DNA from: Kurthia senegalensis
GTDB lineage: Bacteria > Bacillota > Bacilli > Bacillales_A > Planococcaceae
Length of the DNA: 56,466 bases
Assembly (NCBI RefSeq): GCF_000285595.1
Contig: NZ_HE611064.1
Location: 1-56,466, forward strand
Direction of reading: 5' to 3'
In this document: positions 36,130 through 45,281 of the stretch, piece after piece
Layout of the letters: each line of letters starts with the position of its first letter
Numbering within the stretch: position 1 is the stretch's first letter
Translations under genes and position numbers: made by a program
Notes under the pieces: generated by a model
Told to the model about the DNA's origin: nothing
What the model saw: only the letters and a program-made list of their open reading frames with translations
Databases searched by the model: none

Positions 36130-36371
36130 TTTTCTCCTCTTTATTACGCTTTTTCAAACAAATTATCTCGACAAAGAAACAGCTCCTGTTTAGACAATGA
36201 ATACGTTTAACTAGATAGAATTAGGAAACAACGCTCGATGGAAAGGACGTTTTTTTAAAGTGTATTAAGAGAACGAGCGTATGTTTCTGTTCCAATCTTT
36301 TACAAAATTGTGTAAAATAATAGTTATATTCGTGTTTTAATTAGTATTTTACGTTTATTAGGGGGATGGGT

Positions 36372-37888
36372 ATGAATACAATTACAGCTTTAGAGATGAA
36401 TGCTTTACGCATACCAAACGAAGAAAGTTTAGAGTTTAATGGGAAAATCTATACGTGGAAACAACTCGATGAAGAAGCGAATCGTTATGCTAAAGGGTTA
36501 ATGGACCGCGGTGTAAGAAAAGGGGATCACTTTGCCGTCTATTTACGTAATTCGGATCATTTTGTTATCTTGAGCTATGCGATTTGGAAAATTGGGGCGG
36601 TACTCGTACCCATTCACTATCGGTCGGCATTACCGGAAGTTATACACATATTAGAAAATGCACATATTATGGGGGCAATATGTGAAGAAGAGTATGTAGA
36701 CATAATGCAAAAAGCAAATGAGCAATTGACGAAGCCGCTTCGCTTAATCATTCATCGTGGGGACGTTGAACGAGAGCATATGGAACCGTTAAAGGTACTA
36801 CGAACAGATTCAATAAAAGCGAATGGTACGCATCTACAAGCGTCAGACTATGCAGAATTATTATACACACAAGGCACACAGGTCATCCAAAGGGTGCTTT
36901 ATTTACACATAGTCAAGTAATGGACGGAGCGGTCATATACGAGCGAATAAGTTTAATGACTCGTGGAGATTGTTATGCGGTAAGCGTTCCATTATGTCAT
37001 GGTTTAGCACTCAACGCAATCGTTCTGATGGCGGCTGTCGTAGGTGGAAAAATATGCATTCAAGAAAGCTTTGATGCAGATGAAATTTTAACATGGATGC
37101 AACAAGAACGTGTTACACACTTTTTCGGTGTTCCATCCATGTACGTGGCTTTGACAGAGAAAAAGACAGCCGATATGCAGATGCCGTCGATGAAAGTCAT
37201 GTGTTACGGAGCAGCACCTATGCCTATACCGCTTTTAGAAAAAATGATGGATACATTTCCGACCGTTAAATTTTTCAATGCGTATGGCACGACAGAAAGC
37301 GGTCCGACGGGACTTGTCCTTTTACCATCCGTTCAGGCAACGAAAAAAGGAAAGACAGGTAAGCCGATGCCTTTGACAGCTGTACGTATCGTCAATGATT
37401 ATATGGAAGAAGTAGCTCCGGGTGAGCAGGGAGAAGTTATGATTAAAAGTCCAGCGATGATGACGGAATATTATAATGATCCAGCTGCGACATTTACGAT
37501 GATGAAAAATGGTTGGCTATTTACGGGTGATCTCGCTATAGCGGATGAAGAAGGGTATATTTCTATCGTCGGACGAAAAGATAATACGATTATTTCAGGT
37601 GGCGAAACGATTCACGTCGTAGAAATCGAACAGCTGTTAAATGAACATCCGAAAGTGAAGGATCTCGTCATTATGGGTGTACCAGATCCTTTATGGGGGG
37701 AAATGGTTGTCGTTACCGTCGTGCCGGTAGAAGGCAGTCCTCTAACGGAAGAGGAATTAATCGCATATTGTAAAGAGAGAATGGCAAGTTATAAAATTCC
37801 GAAACGCTTCGTGTTTATCGACGAATTACCACGAAGTACGTCTGGAAAATTATTAAAAGACCATTTAAAAGAACGCATTATGAAATAA
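36372..37888 (+). CDS. Acyl-CoA synthetase, AMP-forming (frameshifted)
   Basis: ANL-superfamily ligase, ~505 aa after repair. The N-terminal part has the substrate-domain fold. The C-terminal part has YGTTESGPTG, GWLFTGDLA, GRKDNTIISGGE and the catalytic Lys in RSTSGKLLKD. The break lies in the P-loop at 36875-36880: inserting one A gives LLYTQGTTGHPKGALFTHSQ, the canonical motif. Resembles medium/long-chain fatty acid or benzoate-type CoA ligases; substrate unknown. ATG 36372 follows AGGGGGA. Single gene with its own terminator. Confidence 0.87.
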
Positions 37889-37893
37889 AGGTA

Positions 37894-37926
37894 AAAAGCT
37901 ACGAAACTTTTCGTAGCTTTTTTCGT
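37894..37926 (+). terminator. Terminator
   Basis: AAAAAGCTACGAAA / TTTCGTAGCTTTTT stem with CT loop and T run. Confidence 0.93.
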
Positions 37927-38000
37927 TTAGTTGAAAGATGTAGTAAAATAAATGAAATGAATAAATGAAATGAACGAGATAAAAGGAGTGACAATCATAC

Positions 38001-39008
38001 GTGAAAACGATTTTTAAACTACTCATCATGATTTTAATTGTCACATTAGGCTATCGGTACATTACGACAACGTATCCGGATTTTATGCAAGAGACAAAAA
38101 GCATCTTGCAAAAAGCGAAAAGTGATGGGGAAAGTTTAGTTGAAAGTGTGGAGACGACTATTGATTCTTACAAAGAAGATACGGCGACCCCTGAAAAAAT
38201 TAAAGTAGACACCGTTAAAAAAGTAACGACACTTCCGAGTGAATACGATGCAGATTGGGTCGTTTCACATGACCAATACACGAACTTTACGTTGAAGTTA
38301 GAAGATGAACAAGCAGGTTATGCTACAGGGAAAGGTAGAAAACTTTTAGGTATTACTATTGGAGAAACGACAGCGGAGCAAGTGAAAAGTAAATGGGGAA
38401 CGCCTTTAACGAGTATGCAACTAGGCATTACAAATTATCGCTTTGCGGATGAAGATGCAAAAGAGCAACTCATCTATAAACGAGATGGCTATTATATTTG
38501 GTATTTTATTGATTTGCACAATGACTCTAAAGTACGCGCTGTGAAATACGTTGCTGTTTCCCTTGAAAATACTAAAAAACAATATTACGTAACACCGAGT
38601 GATGCATGGCGTAATGGGGAAGAGAAACTTATGGTGTTATTAATGAACCAAAGTCGTGTAGCGGCAGGGTTACAGCCACTTATTTATGATAAAGGGTTAA
38701 CAGAAGAAACGCGTGCGCACAGTCAAGAAATGGCAGACAAACATTATTTTTCTCATACAGGATTTAACGGCTCTCAACCGCAAGATCGTATGAAGGCAGC
38801 GGGATACACGAACGAGCGATTGTATGCGGAAAATTTAGCGTACGGACAAGTTAGTACGATTTTCGCACATGAAGGCTTGATGAATAGTTTAGGCCATCGA
38901 GAAAATATTTTAAGAAAAGAAGCAACACATGTCGGAGTCGGTATTGCATACGATACCGAAAATAAACCGTATTATACGATTAATTTTTATACGCCGATGA
39001 CAAACTAA
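38001..39008 (+). CDS. ylbC: CAP-domain surface protein, YlbC-like
   Basis: 335 aa. An N-terminal membrane anchor/signal segment (IFKLLIMILIVTLGYRY), a helical spacer, the CAP-associated domain (KLLGITIGETTAEQVKSKWG) and a C-terminal CAP/SCP domain (MNQSRVAAGLQPL, HSQEMADKHYFSHTGFNG, AENLAYG, GHRENIL). This is the architecture of B. subtilis YlbC. The role of bacterial CAP proteins at the cell surface is unclear. The GTG start is ~12 nt from AAGGAG, which is long, but no better in-frame codon exists. Confidence 0.87.
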   Translation: MKTIFKLLIMILIVTLGYRYITTTYPDFMQETKSILQKAKSDGESLVESVETTIDSYKEDTATPEKIKVDTVKKVTTLPSEYDADWVVSHDQYTNFTLKLEDEQAGYATGKGRKLLGITIGETTAEQVKSKWGTPLTSMQLGITNYRFADEDAKEQLIYKRDGYYIWYFIDLHNDSKVRAVKYVAVSLENTKKQYYVTPSDAWRNGEEKLMVLLMNQSRVAAGLQPLIYDKGLTEETRAHSQEMADKHYFSHTGFNGSQPQDRMKAAGYTNERLYAENLAYGQVSTIFAHEGLMNSLGHRENILRKEATHVGVGIAYDTENKPYYTINFYTPMTN

Positions 39009-39080
39009 AAATAGCTAAAGAGTTGGAACTGAACCACGAAAGTGAAACAGTGAAAAAGACACTTCTTTTAAGCAGAATGT

Positions 39081-39175
39081 GACGGACGCTTTCCTGGGGC
39101 ATGGCAGAGGCCTCCTCGTTCGCAAGCTCACTGCTGAGGTCTTCTGCTTATGCTTTTCCCCTAGGAGTCGCCGTC
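39081..39175. repeat. Structured GC-richer intergenic element (probable dispersed repeat)
   Basis: A ~95-nt block with clearly higher GC than its surroundings. Nested arms GACGG/CCGTC, CCTGGGG/CCCCTAGG and GCAGAGGCCTC/GAGGTCTTCTGC can fold into one long stem. This resembles dispersed non-coding repeats I recall from Bacillus/Lysinibacillus genomes (...CTTTTCCC..AGGAGTCGCCGTC). Only one copy is in the window, so its repeat nature is recalled, not shown. The wider 39009-39500 region has no convincing gene. Confidence 0.55.
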
Positions 39176-39354
39176 AAATTCTTATTAAACCATCTTTTTC
39201 CGATATTGTACTGGAGAAAGGTGGTTTAACTTTGCCAATTTTGTTTCGTATGAATATACTTGTTTTTTTCATCAAAAAACACCTCCAAAGATTTTATACC
39301 CTCGAAAGTGTCTTTTTCTTTTTATGTTGTCTCAGATTTTTAGGTCCGTTCCGT

Positions 39355-39380
39355 TCAACTTCATAAAGTTGAGCTCTTTT
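39355..39380 (+). terminator. Probable terminator
   Basis: TCAACTT / AAGTTGA hairpin, then GCTC and T5, downstream of the structured element. Confidence 0.6.
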
Positions 39381-39500
39381 TATTTGCTTAATCGTTTTAA
39401 CACGTATTCAAACTATGATACAATAAAAATAAATAGTCTTTTTAAACTATCATCCAAAGAAATAAAAAGGTCTAAAGTAACTGTATGGGTGGGATAATGG

Positions 39501-40181
39501 ATGGATGTAATACAAGCACAACGTGAAGCAAGAGAATTAATGGTCAATACGCAGTACATATTGAAAAATAAAGATGAACAACTATTTGATGATTTTCAGC
39601 CAGCATGGGGGAAAATGCGTGTCATTGCAGCGCGTAAGCAACAGCATTGCTCTACGTGTAAAGAAGCGATTCCATATATGGCACCGATGAGTGTATTTTT
39701 AGCGATTTCGGAAGAAGATGGTCATTTTCATCGTCAAAATATGTGTGCATCGTGTATCGTGACACAAAGAAGAAAAACGTCAGAGTTTATTTTAAAGCAA
39801 GTAGATGGACCGAGCTATTCGGATGATTTTATTTTGGATCAGACGCATCTACGACATATGACGATTGACCAAGCGACAAATATTGCGGCACAAATGAGAA
39901 AAGATGCGATTTATATTCGAGAACACATTTCGATGAATATTATCGCAAGAGATGGTTTGTATTTGTATGAAACAATTATGGCAACGACTTCAAAAACGAA
40001 GCATTATTGTCATCGTTGTAGTGCCATCGTACCGCCAGAAGAAACGACTTTTTCCATTCCGACGAAGCAAAAACATCTTCATCGTGCAGAATACCAATAT
40101 TTATGTCAAACGTGTGCGACAAAATCGATTCGGGCTTCTCAAAAAAGAATCGATCAATATAAACGGGAGCAAAAATTATAA
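39501..40181 (+). CDS. Hypothetical protein with two CxxC-pair zinc motifs, 226 aa
   Basis: Not recognised. Two similar halves each carry paired CxxC motifs: CSTC...CASC (~50-85) and CHRC...CQTC (~170-208), each with nearby His, suggesting two structural zinc sites. The middle is helical and polar (TIDQATNIAAQMRKD). No membrane segment or signal peptide; the C-terminus is basic. GGTGGGA lies before ATG 39501. Single gene between terminators. Confidence 0.72.
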   Translation: MDVIQAQREARELMVNTQYILKNKDEQLFDDFQPAWGKMRVIAARKQQHCSTCKEAIPYMAPMSVFLAISEEDGHFHRQNMCASCIVTQRRKTSEFILKQVDGPSYSDDFILDQTHLRHMTIDQATNIAAQMRKDAIYIREHISMNIIARDGLYLYETIMATTSKTKHYCHRCSAIVPPEETTFSIPTKQKHLHRAEYQYLCQTCATKSIRASQKRIDQYKREQKL

Positions 40182-40220
40182 ATAGTAGCGTATTTCATGC
40201 TATTCATTTCTTTATTTTTA

Positions 40221-40250
40221 AAACATCGTATTTTTGTACGATGTTTTTTT
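40221..40250 (+). terminator. Terminator
   Basis: AACATCGTA / TACGATGTT stem with T7. Confidence 0.92.
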
Positions 40251-40336
40251 GATTTCTCTTCTCCCTCTTTTTTGGAATAAAATAAAGAACATTCTGAATA
40301 ATCGGTATTTTAATTTTTAAATTGTAATTAATTGGA

Positions 40337-40353
40337 TGTTAGAATTATTTACA
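40337..40353. promoter_or_regulatory. GlnR/TnrA box, distal
   Basis: TGTTAGAATTATTTACA fits TGTNA-N7-TNACA perfectly, ~260 nt before amt. Upstream position could suit activation. A cre-like sequence with one mismatch (ATGAAAACGCTTTTA, 40386-40400) and a TATAAT (40416-40421) follow it. Confidence 0.65.
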
Positions 40354-40498
40354 TCAAAAGTAGATTTATTTCATGCTAGATAGAGATGAAAACGCTTTTA
40401 ATATTCGATTATATGTATAATATCATTCTATTTTTAGCATAAATAGCATAAAATAATAGAAAAATGCGAATAAAATAGATAAAATATTCAAAAAACGA

Positions 40499-40558
40499 TT
40501 GACTCTTTTGTTTGAAAACGTAAAATAGGAGTATGAACAAATGTTAGGAAACATTACA
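40499..40558 (+). promoter_or_regulatory. amt promoter with proximal GlnR/TnrA box
   Basis: TTGACT (40499-40504), 16 nt, TAAAAT (40521-40526). The 17-nt box TGTTAGGAAACATTACA (40542-40558) follows within ~15-30 nt and fits TGTNA-N7-TNACA perfectly. A box downstream of the -10 predicts repression during nitrogen excess. Confidence 0.75.
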
Positions 40559-40600
40559 TTGATTAATTAGATTTCCTGACATATCGAAAGGGAGATGTAT

Positions 40601-41917
40601 ATGGATGAAGTAATGTACTTGATGAACAGTCTTTGGACGATGGTCGCAGCTATTTTAGTTATTTTTATGATTGCAGGATTTATTTTATTAGAAGCAGGAT
40701 CACTTCGTATGAAAAATGCGGGGCACGTTGCGGGTAAAACAATTTTCACTTTCGGACTTTCATCACTCGTTTTTTGGGCAGTTGGTTATGCATTCATTTT
40801 TGGTGGAAATGCGAATTTCTTTACAGGTATGACAAACTTCTTTTACGGTGGAGAATTGACAGAAGGTGATGGATTAGCGGCAACTGTATTTTTCGTTTTC
40901 CAATTAGCTTTTGCAGGAATCGCCGTAACGATTGCATTAGGTGGTTTTGCAGAACGAGCGAAATTTTCTGCATACGTTATTTTTACGATTCTTTTCGGTA
41001 TTTTAGTTTATCCAGTCATTGCTCATTGGATTTGGGGGGGCGGTTGGTTAGCAGAACATGGTAAACAAGACTTTGCTGGTTCGACAGTCGTCCATTTAAC
41101 CGGAGCGATGGCAGCGTTAGCCGCAACTATTTTATTAAAACCGCGTATCGGTAAGTTTAATAAAGATGGTTCTGCGAATAAATTTGCAGGGCATAACCAA
41201 GTGTATTCGGCATTAGCTGTACTCATTTTATTCGTTGGATGGTTAGGATTTAATGCGGGTTCAACAGTCGCGGTAGACGGTGCATTTTTTGGCTATGTCG
41301 CACTTAATACCGTATTAGCTGCATCAGCTGGAGCCGTCGCAGCTACATTTATTTCATGGGTCGTACTTGGTAAATCTGATATCCCAACGATTTTAAATGG
41401 GATGTTAGCGGGGCTTGTTGCTATTACAGCTTCTTGTGCATTCGTTGACGTTTGGGCATCGGTTATCATTGGGTTTATCGCAGGCGTCATTACATTTTAT
41501 GCAGCACGTTTCTTAGAAGCAAAACAAATTGATGATCCCATTTTCGCTGTATCTGTACACGGTATTCCAGGTGTATGGGGTACGTTGTCGACAGGCTTCT
41601 TCGCAACAGGTGCTTTAGCTGAATCAACGGGTGTAGGACAAGCAGGACTTTTCTACGGTGGTGGTTTAGAACAGTTATGGGTACAATTTATGGGCGTCGC
41701 TGTTTGTGGTGTGTACGCATTCGTTGTCGCGTTTGGTATTCTTTGGGCTATGAAAAAAGTCATGGGTGGTATTCGTGTGAGTGAAGAGGAAGAAATTATG
41801 GGTCTTGATATTTCAGAACACGGTAGCTATGGGTATCCGGAACATATGTCTGGTGAAACGACATTTACGAAAAATGACAAAAAAGACGATATACCGAGTG
41901 AACCAAAATCCGTATAA
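40601..41917 (+). CDS. amt: Ammonium transporter (Amt/NrgA family)
   Basis: 438 aa, 11 membrane segments. Typical Amt motifs: FILLEAGSLRMKNAG, GGFAERAKF, DFAGSTVVHLTGA, GFNAGSTVAVDG, ASCAFVDVWASVIIGF, SVHGIPGVWGTLSTG. The conserved pore His of the twin-His pair is in STVVHL; the second is in SVHGIPG. ATG 40601 is preferred over 40595 for spacing from GGGAG. No glnK/nrgB follows, unlike many amt loci. Two GlnR/TnrA boxes upstream fit nitrogen control. Confidence 0.94.
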   Translation: MDEVMYLMNSLWTMVAAILVIFMIAGFILLEAGSLRMKNAGHVAGKTIFTFGLSSLVFWAVGYAFIFGGNANFFTGMTNFFYGGELTEGDGLAATVFFVFQLAFAGIAVTIALGGFAERAKFSAYVIFTILFGILVYPVIAHWIWGGGWLAEHGKQDFAGSTVVHLTGAMAALAATILLKPRIGKFNKDGSANKFAGHNQVYSALAVLILFVGWLGFNAGSTVAVDGAFFGYVALNTVLAASAGAVAATFISWVVLGKSDIPTILNGMLAGLVAITASCAFVDVWASVIIGFIAGVITFYAARFLEAKQIDDPIFAVSVHGIPGVWGTLSTGFFATGALAESTGVGQAGLFYGGGLEQLWVQFMGVAVCGVYAFVVAFGILWAMKKVMGGIRVSEEEEIMGLDISEHGSYGYPEHMSGETTFTKNDKKDDIPSEPKSV

Positions 41918-41934
41918 TACAACTATAAACGAAT

Positions 41935-41966
41935 AAAGAGGTATCCTTTTGGATGCCTCTTTTTCG
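41935..41966 (+). terminator. Terminator of amt
   Basis: GAGGTATCC / GGATGCCTC stem with TTTT loop and T5. It precedes the nucleotidyltransferase gene, whose binding site comes after it. Confidence 0.88.
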
Positions 41967-41982
41967 TAAAGGAAGTGATATA

Positions 41983-42912
41983 TTGAATACGAATTATGTT
42001 AGCGTATCGAAAGAAGTTTTTTGGGGAAAATGTCAGTCAATTCAACAGTTGAATGACTACCATGATGCGCAGATGAAACATGTAATTGATGTGACGTTAC
42101 AACAAATGGATGCAGCTCCGCCTTGTGAATTTTCTTTGTTTATTACGGGCAGCGGCGGTCGAAGAGAACAAGGTTTTTTTAGTGATCAAGATCATGGATT
42201 GATTTTTGAAAATCCGGAAGAGCACGCTTATTTTTTAGAGTTTGGCATACGGTTCTCAAACAATTTAGCAGCAGCAGGCTATGTGTATTGTAAAGGGGGA
42301 ATTATGACGTCTAATACGATGTGGAACCAATCTTTAACGGATTGGCATGATCAAATTGGACGCTGGCTCCATTCAGCAGAATGGGCAGATGTACGCTATG
42401 CACAAATCTTCTTTGATGCACGTGTCCTTTATGGAAAGACACAATGTATGGAAATTTTAAAAGATAAAATAATCGTATTAACGAAAGATAACCCGTATTT
42501 AATGCATCGATTCGTTGAAAATATGATGCATATTAAACCTTCTTTAGGGCCTTTCGGTCAACTTTTAACAGAACGTTACGGGGCGCATCAAGGGGCGTTG
42601 GATTTAAAATATACAGCATTTGTACCGTATGTGAATTGTGTGCGTATACTCGCTCTTCATAACGGTGTGAAAGAAACGTCTACGTTAGAACGTATTGTAA
42701 AATTACAGCAACAAGAACCTATTTTAAAAGGGGCTGCCATTCAATTTGAACAGTTGTTAACATTACGCTTTTTATATAGTAGAAAAGAACACGAGACAGA
42801 ACGTCATTTTATATCGTTGGACCAACTAACACCATCACGTCGTAAAAATTTGAAGAATATCTTAAAAAATATACGTAAAATTCATAACAATCTTATGAAG
42901 CGTTTTTCGTAA
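41983..42912 (+). CDS. DUF294-type nucleotidyltransferase
   Basis: ~309 aa. The nucleotidyltransferase motif GSGGRREQGFFSDQDHGLIF (two Asp of the metal site) lies at ~55-80, as in GlnD-like/DUF294 proteins, followed by the helical DUF294_C region (LDLKYTAFVPYVNCVRILAL). TTG 41983 follows AAAGGAAGTG; an ATG at 41953 sits inside the amt terminator and is rejected. No CBS domains, unlike many relatives. The product and partner are unknown. Paired with the exonuclease gene 12 nt downstream. Confidence 0.85.
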   Translation: MNTNYVSVSKEVFWGKCQSIQQLNDYHDAQMKHVIDVTLQQMDAAPPCEFSLFITGSGGRREQGFFSDQDHGLIFENPEEHAYFLEFGIRFSNNLAAAGYVYCKGGIMTSNTMWNQSLTDWHDQIGRWLHSAEWADVRYAQIFFDARVLYGKTQCMEILKDKIIVLTKDNPYLMHRFVENMMHIKPSLGPFGQLLTERYGAHQGALDLKYTAFVPYVNCVRILALHNGVKETSTLERIVKLQQQEPILKGAAIQFEQLLTLRFLYSRKEHETERHFISLDQLTPSRRKNLKNILKNIRKIHNNLMKRFS

Positions 42913-42924
42913 AGGGTGAAGTAT

Positions 42925-43650
42925 ATGTATGTATTTGAAAATTTTTCACAACTCGTTCGAACGTTAACTGGAAGAAAAGATTCTGATACGATTAACGACA
43001 TACAAAGTTTAGGGCAACGTGCTTTTTTAAGAGATTTACAAAAGCGACCGGCGAATCCTAATAGTTCGCTTCAAACGCCTCTTTTGCAATTAGAACTCGT
43101 CATATTTGATATAGAAACGACCGGATTTCGTCCACATAAAGGCGATGAAATCATATCGATTGGTGCAGTGAAAATGAAAGGAACGAAGCGACTCGCAGAA
43201 ACGTTTTATACCGTCGTAAAACCAGAGAGGAAAATTCCTCGGAATATCGTTCAATTAACAGGAATTGATGAGAAATTGGTAGCCAATGCGCCATCTTTGA
43301 GAGAAGCGTTATATCGTTTCGCGCAGTTTACGGAAGGGTGTACGCTCGTAGCACATCATGCGAATCACGAACGTACATTTATGAAGCATTATTTTCCACT
43401 AGCACTAAATACGCCATTTCAGCAGCGTATTGTGGATACGGCATTCATTATTCAAATTTGTGAACGAAATGCGTCATTAATTACATTAGATGATGTGTGT
43501 GAACATCAACAAATTAAAATTGAAAATCGGCATCATGCGCTAGGAGACGCAAAAATGACCGCTATTTTATGGGAACTGTATGCACAAAAAGCAACATCGA
43601 TTGGCTGTGAAAATTTACAAGATATTTACGAACGTTTCGCAAGAATTTAG
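42925..43650 (+). CDS. DEDDh 3'-5' exonuclease (DnaQ-like)
   Basis: 241 aa. The exonuclease fold starts at ~57 with FDIETTGF (Asp62, Glu64), then QLTGIDEKLV, and motif III HHALGDAKMT with catalytic His and Asp. At motif II the usual Asp is replaced by Glu (AHHANHERTF). ATG 42925 is 6 nt after AAAGGGTG. DUF294 proteins and DnaQ-like exonucleases are often neighbours in other bacteria too, so the two products probably work together; the process is unknown. Confidence 0.87.
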   Translation: MYVFENFSQLVRTLTGRKDSDTINDIQSLGQRAFLRDLQKRPANPNSSLQTPLLQLELVIFDIETTGFRPHKGDEIISIGAVKMKGTKRLAETFYTVVKPERKIPRNIVQLTGIDEKLVANAPSLREALYRFAQFTEGCTLVAHHANHERTFMKHYFPLALNTPFQQRIVDTAFIIQICERNASLITLDDVCEHQQIKIENRHHALGDAKMTAILWELYAQKATSIGCENLQDIYERFARI

Positions 43651-43756
43651 CTTGTAATATATGTTTTAAGTTTACTTTTTTCTATTTCGTGTTATAATTC
43701 TTGTATCATCTAATTTGTAGATGTGTTTTTGAAAATTGATACAAGGAGTGGATAAT

Positions 43757-44002
43757 ATGTTAAATGTAACCGTCTCAAAGGGTGAAAAACATTATATCGT
43801 GGATTATGTTTCGGATAATTTAATTAGCCAAATGGAACATACAACTGAATCATTTTTAGAAAGTATTTATACATTAGGAAGAAAAATACATTTAAACGAT
43901 GTTCATTTTGAAATTCCGAAAGAATTGGCTAATAAAGTGACGGCCTTTTTAAAAATTGAATTCCCAGGCGAATTGTACGAGCATAAAATCTCAGTCGTTT
44001 AA
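43757..44002 (+). CDS. Hypothetical protein, 81 aa
   Basis: Not recognised. Small soluble alpha/beta protein: MLNVTVSKGEKHYIVDYVSD, a helix around QMEHTTESFLESIYTLGRK, and a C-terminal strand. ATG 43757 follows AAGGAG by 8 nt. Apparently monocistronic. Confidence 0.72.
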   Translation: MLNVTVSKGEKHYIVDYVSDNLISQMEHTTESFLESIYTLGRKIHLNDVHFEIPKELANKVTAFLKIEFPGELYEHKISVV

Positions 44003-44088
44003 TATATTGCTGCGTAGCCATAAAAAAACAAATTATTATTCTGAAGGGTTGAACGGAAATGCAGATGATGTGCTTTGCACTGAATACG

Positions 44089-44150
44089 ATAGCTATTGAT
44101 CATGTCGAAAGTTGAGTTGTTCATTTCGATAGGTTGATAGCTATTTTTCG
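44089..44150 (+). terminator. Long imperfect hairpin, probable terminator
   Basis: ATAGCTAT...TCGAAA pairs with TTTCGATAGGTTGATAGCTAT, followed by T5, about 90 nt after the 43757 gene. Confidence 0.65.
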
Positions 44151-44251
44151 TTGTAGACAAATAGTAGGCATCAATCTAATGCATACAATCCTATTAATAT
44201 ACATATTTTTCTTATATATATATATTTCTTTCGATTATTGGAGATGATGAG

Positions 44252-44636
44252 ATGGATCAACGAATAGAAAGAGAAAGTACCGTATTTGAACAAGAAGAAA
44301 AAGAACAAGGGGAAGCCTTTCGATAAGATTTTTTAGAGAAAATGGGGTAAGGGGATCGAGCGTTCAATACATTTCTTAAAAAAATTCTTCGTTACAAACG
44401 AAGAGGAGCGTAAACGAATCCAAATGAACTGTACGTATTCGGAGACGTTAAGTGATTAGGATAAAAGAATCTATAAAGCAAAATTAAAGCAATTTGAACA
44501 AAGCGATGACATGTCCAAACACTTTCCGGTTATAATCGCGTTATTAATGGTCATGGTTGTGCTGCTTGCGATTCTTTCTAAAAGTGTCATAAAAAGTAGC
44601 GACGTTATGCCGCTCGCTATATTCGGAGTGGAATAG
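44252..44636 (+). pseudogene. Decayed gene for a small membrane protein
   Basis: A start ATG after GGAG opens MDQRIERESTVFEQEEKEQG but meets TAA after ~25 codons. A second frame then reads KWGKGIERSIHFLKKFF, then TYSETLSD, an in-frame TAG, then DKRIYKAKLKQFEQSDDMSK and a membrane helix (VIIALLMVMVVLLAILSK) to the stop at 44634. Several stops plus a frame change show real decay rather than one base error. No family recognised. Confidence 0.6.
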
Positions 44637-44817
44637 AGATACAGGGATTTATATCAATGTATTATATAGAATATGTATTTAAAGAAAAGCATCCAAGGAG
44701 GCTTTTCTTTCGGATAAATTGAAGAAGGTACTCTAGAACTTATTAGTTTTTGTATACAAATACTGACAAAAAAGAATATAATGGATACGATACATAGAGA
44801 AAGATAAGGGGATGTAT

Positions 44818-45243
44818 ATGGAAAAACAGCGTATTATTTTATTTAGTTATATCGTGACGTTTATTTGTGGCATTTTATTTGTCTTAACCGTAGCGAAAGC
44901 ACCGATTTCTCATTCTGGAGAAGCGGCGAATCAATGGGCTTCACCGGCGATGTGGTTAGCAATCATCATCTTAGTGTTATTATTCGTTATTGGGCTCGTT
45001 TTATACATAGTAGCAATGGACGCAAAAGGGATTCATATTATTTGGAAGTTAGTAGGCATCGTTGTCTTTGCTGTGTTAGGGATCATTTCAGCAATCGATG
45101 CAATGGGGAAAGAATCGTCAACACTTGGCATGACGTTGTACGTTTTAACAGCGCTGATTGTTTTAAGTAATCTCGTTGCAGTGTTCTTACTAATGAAAAA
45201 AGAAAAAAGAAGTACATATGGTAGTTATTCATCGTACCGATAA
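44818..45243 (+). CDS. Four-helix membrane protein, 141 aa
   Basis: Not recognised. Four membrane segments (FSYIVTFICGILFVLTV, WLAIIILVLLFVIGLVLYIV, LVGIVVFAVLGIISAI, LYVLTALIVLSNLVAVFLL) and a short basic/Ser-Tyr tail (YGSYSSYR). ATG 44818 is 6 nt after AGGGG; ATG 44812 abuts it. Confidence 0.75.
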   Translation: MEKQRIILFSYIVTFICGILFVLTVAKAPISHSGEAANQWASPAMWLAIIILVLLFVIGLVLYIVAMDAKGIHIIWKLVGIVVFAVLGIISAIDAMGKESSTLGMTLYVLTALIVLSNLVAVFLLMKKEKRSTYGSYSSYR

Positions 45244-45281
45244 AAAAACGCACAAGCTTATCGCTTGTGCGTTTTTTTAAA
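45242..45281. terminator. Bidirectional terminator
   Basis: AACGCACAAGC / GCTTGTGCGTT stem between A7 and T7 runs, serving convergent genes. Confidence 0.94.

Noticed and set aside
39079-39366. A 95-codon open frame across the structured intergenic element
   Set aside because: No ribosome binding site, odd composition, and it spans the inverted-repeat stem; better explained as a non-coding element.
41953-41982. ATG at 41953 as the start of the DUF294 protein
   Set aside because: It lies inside the amt terminator hairpin; TTG 41983 has a proper AAAGGAAGTG.
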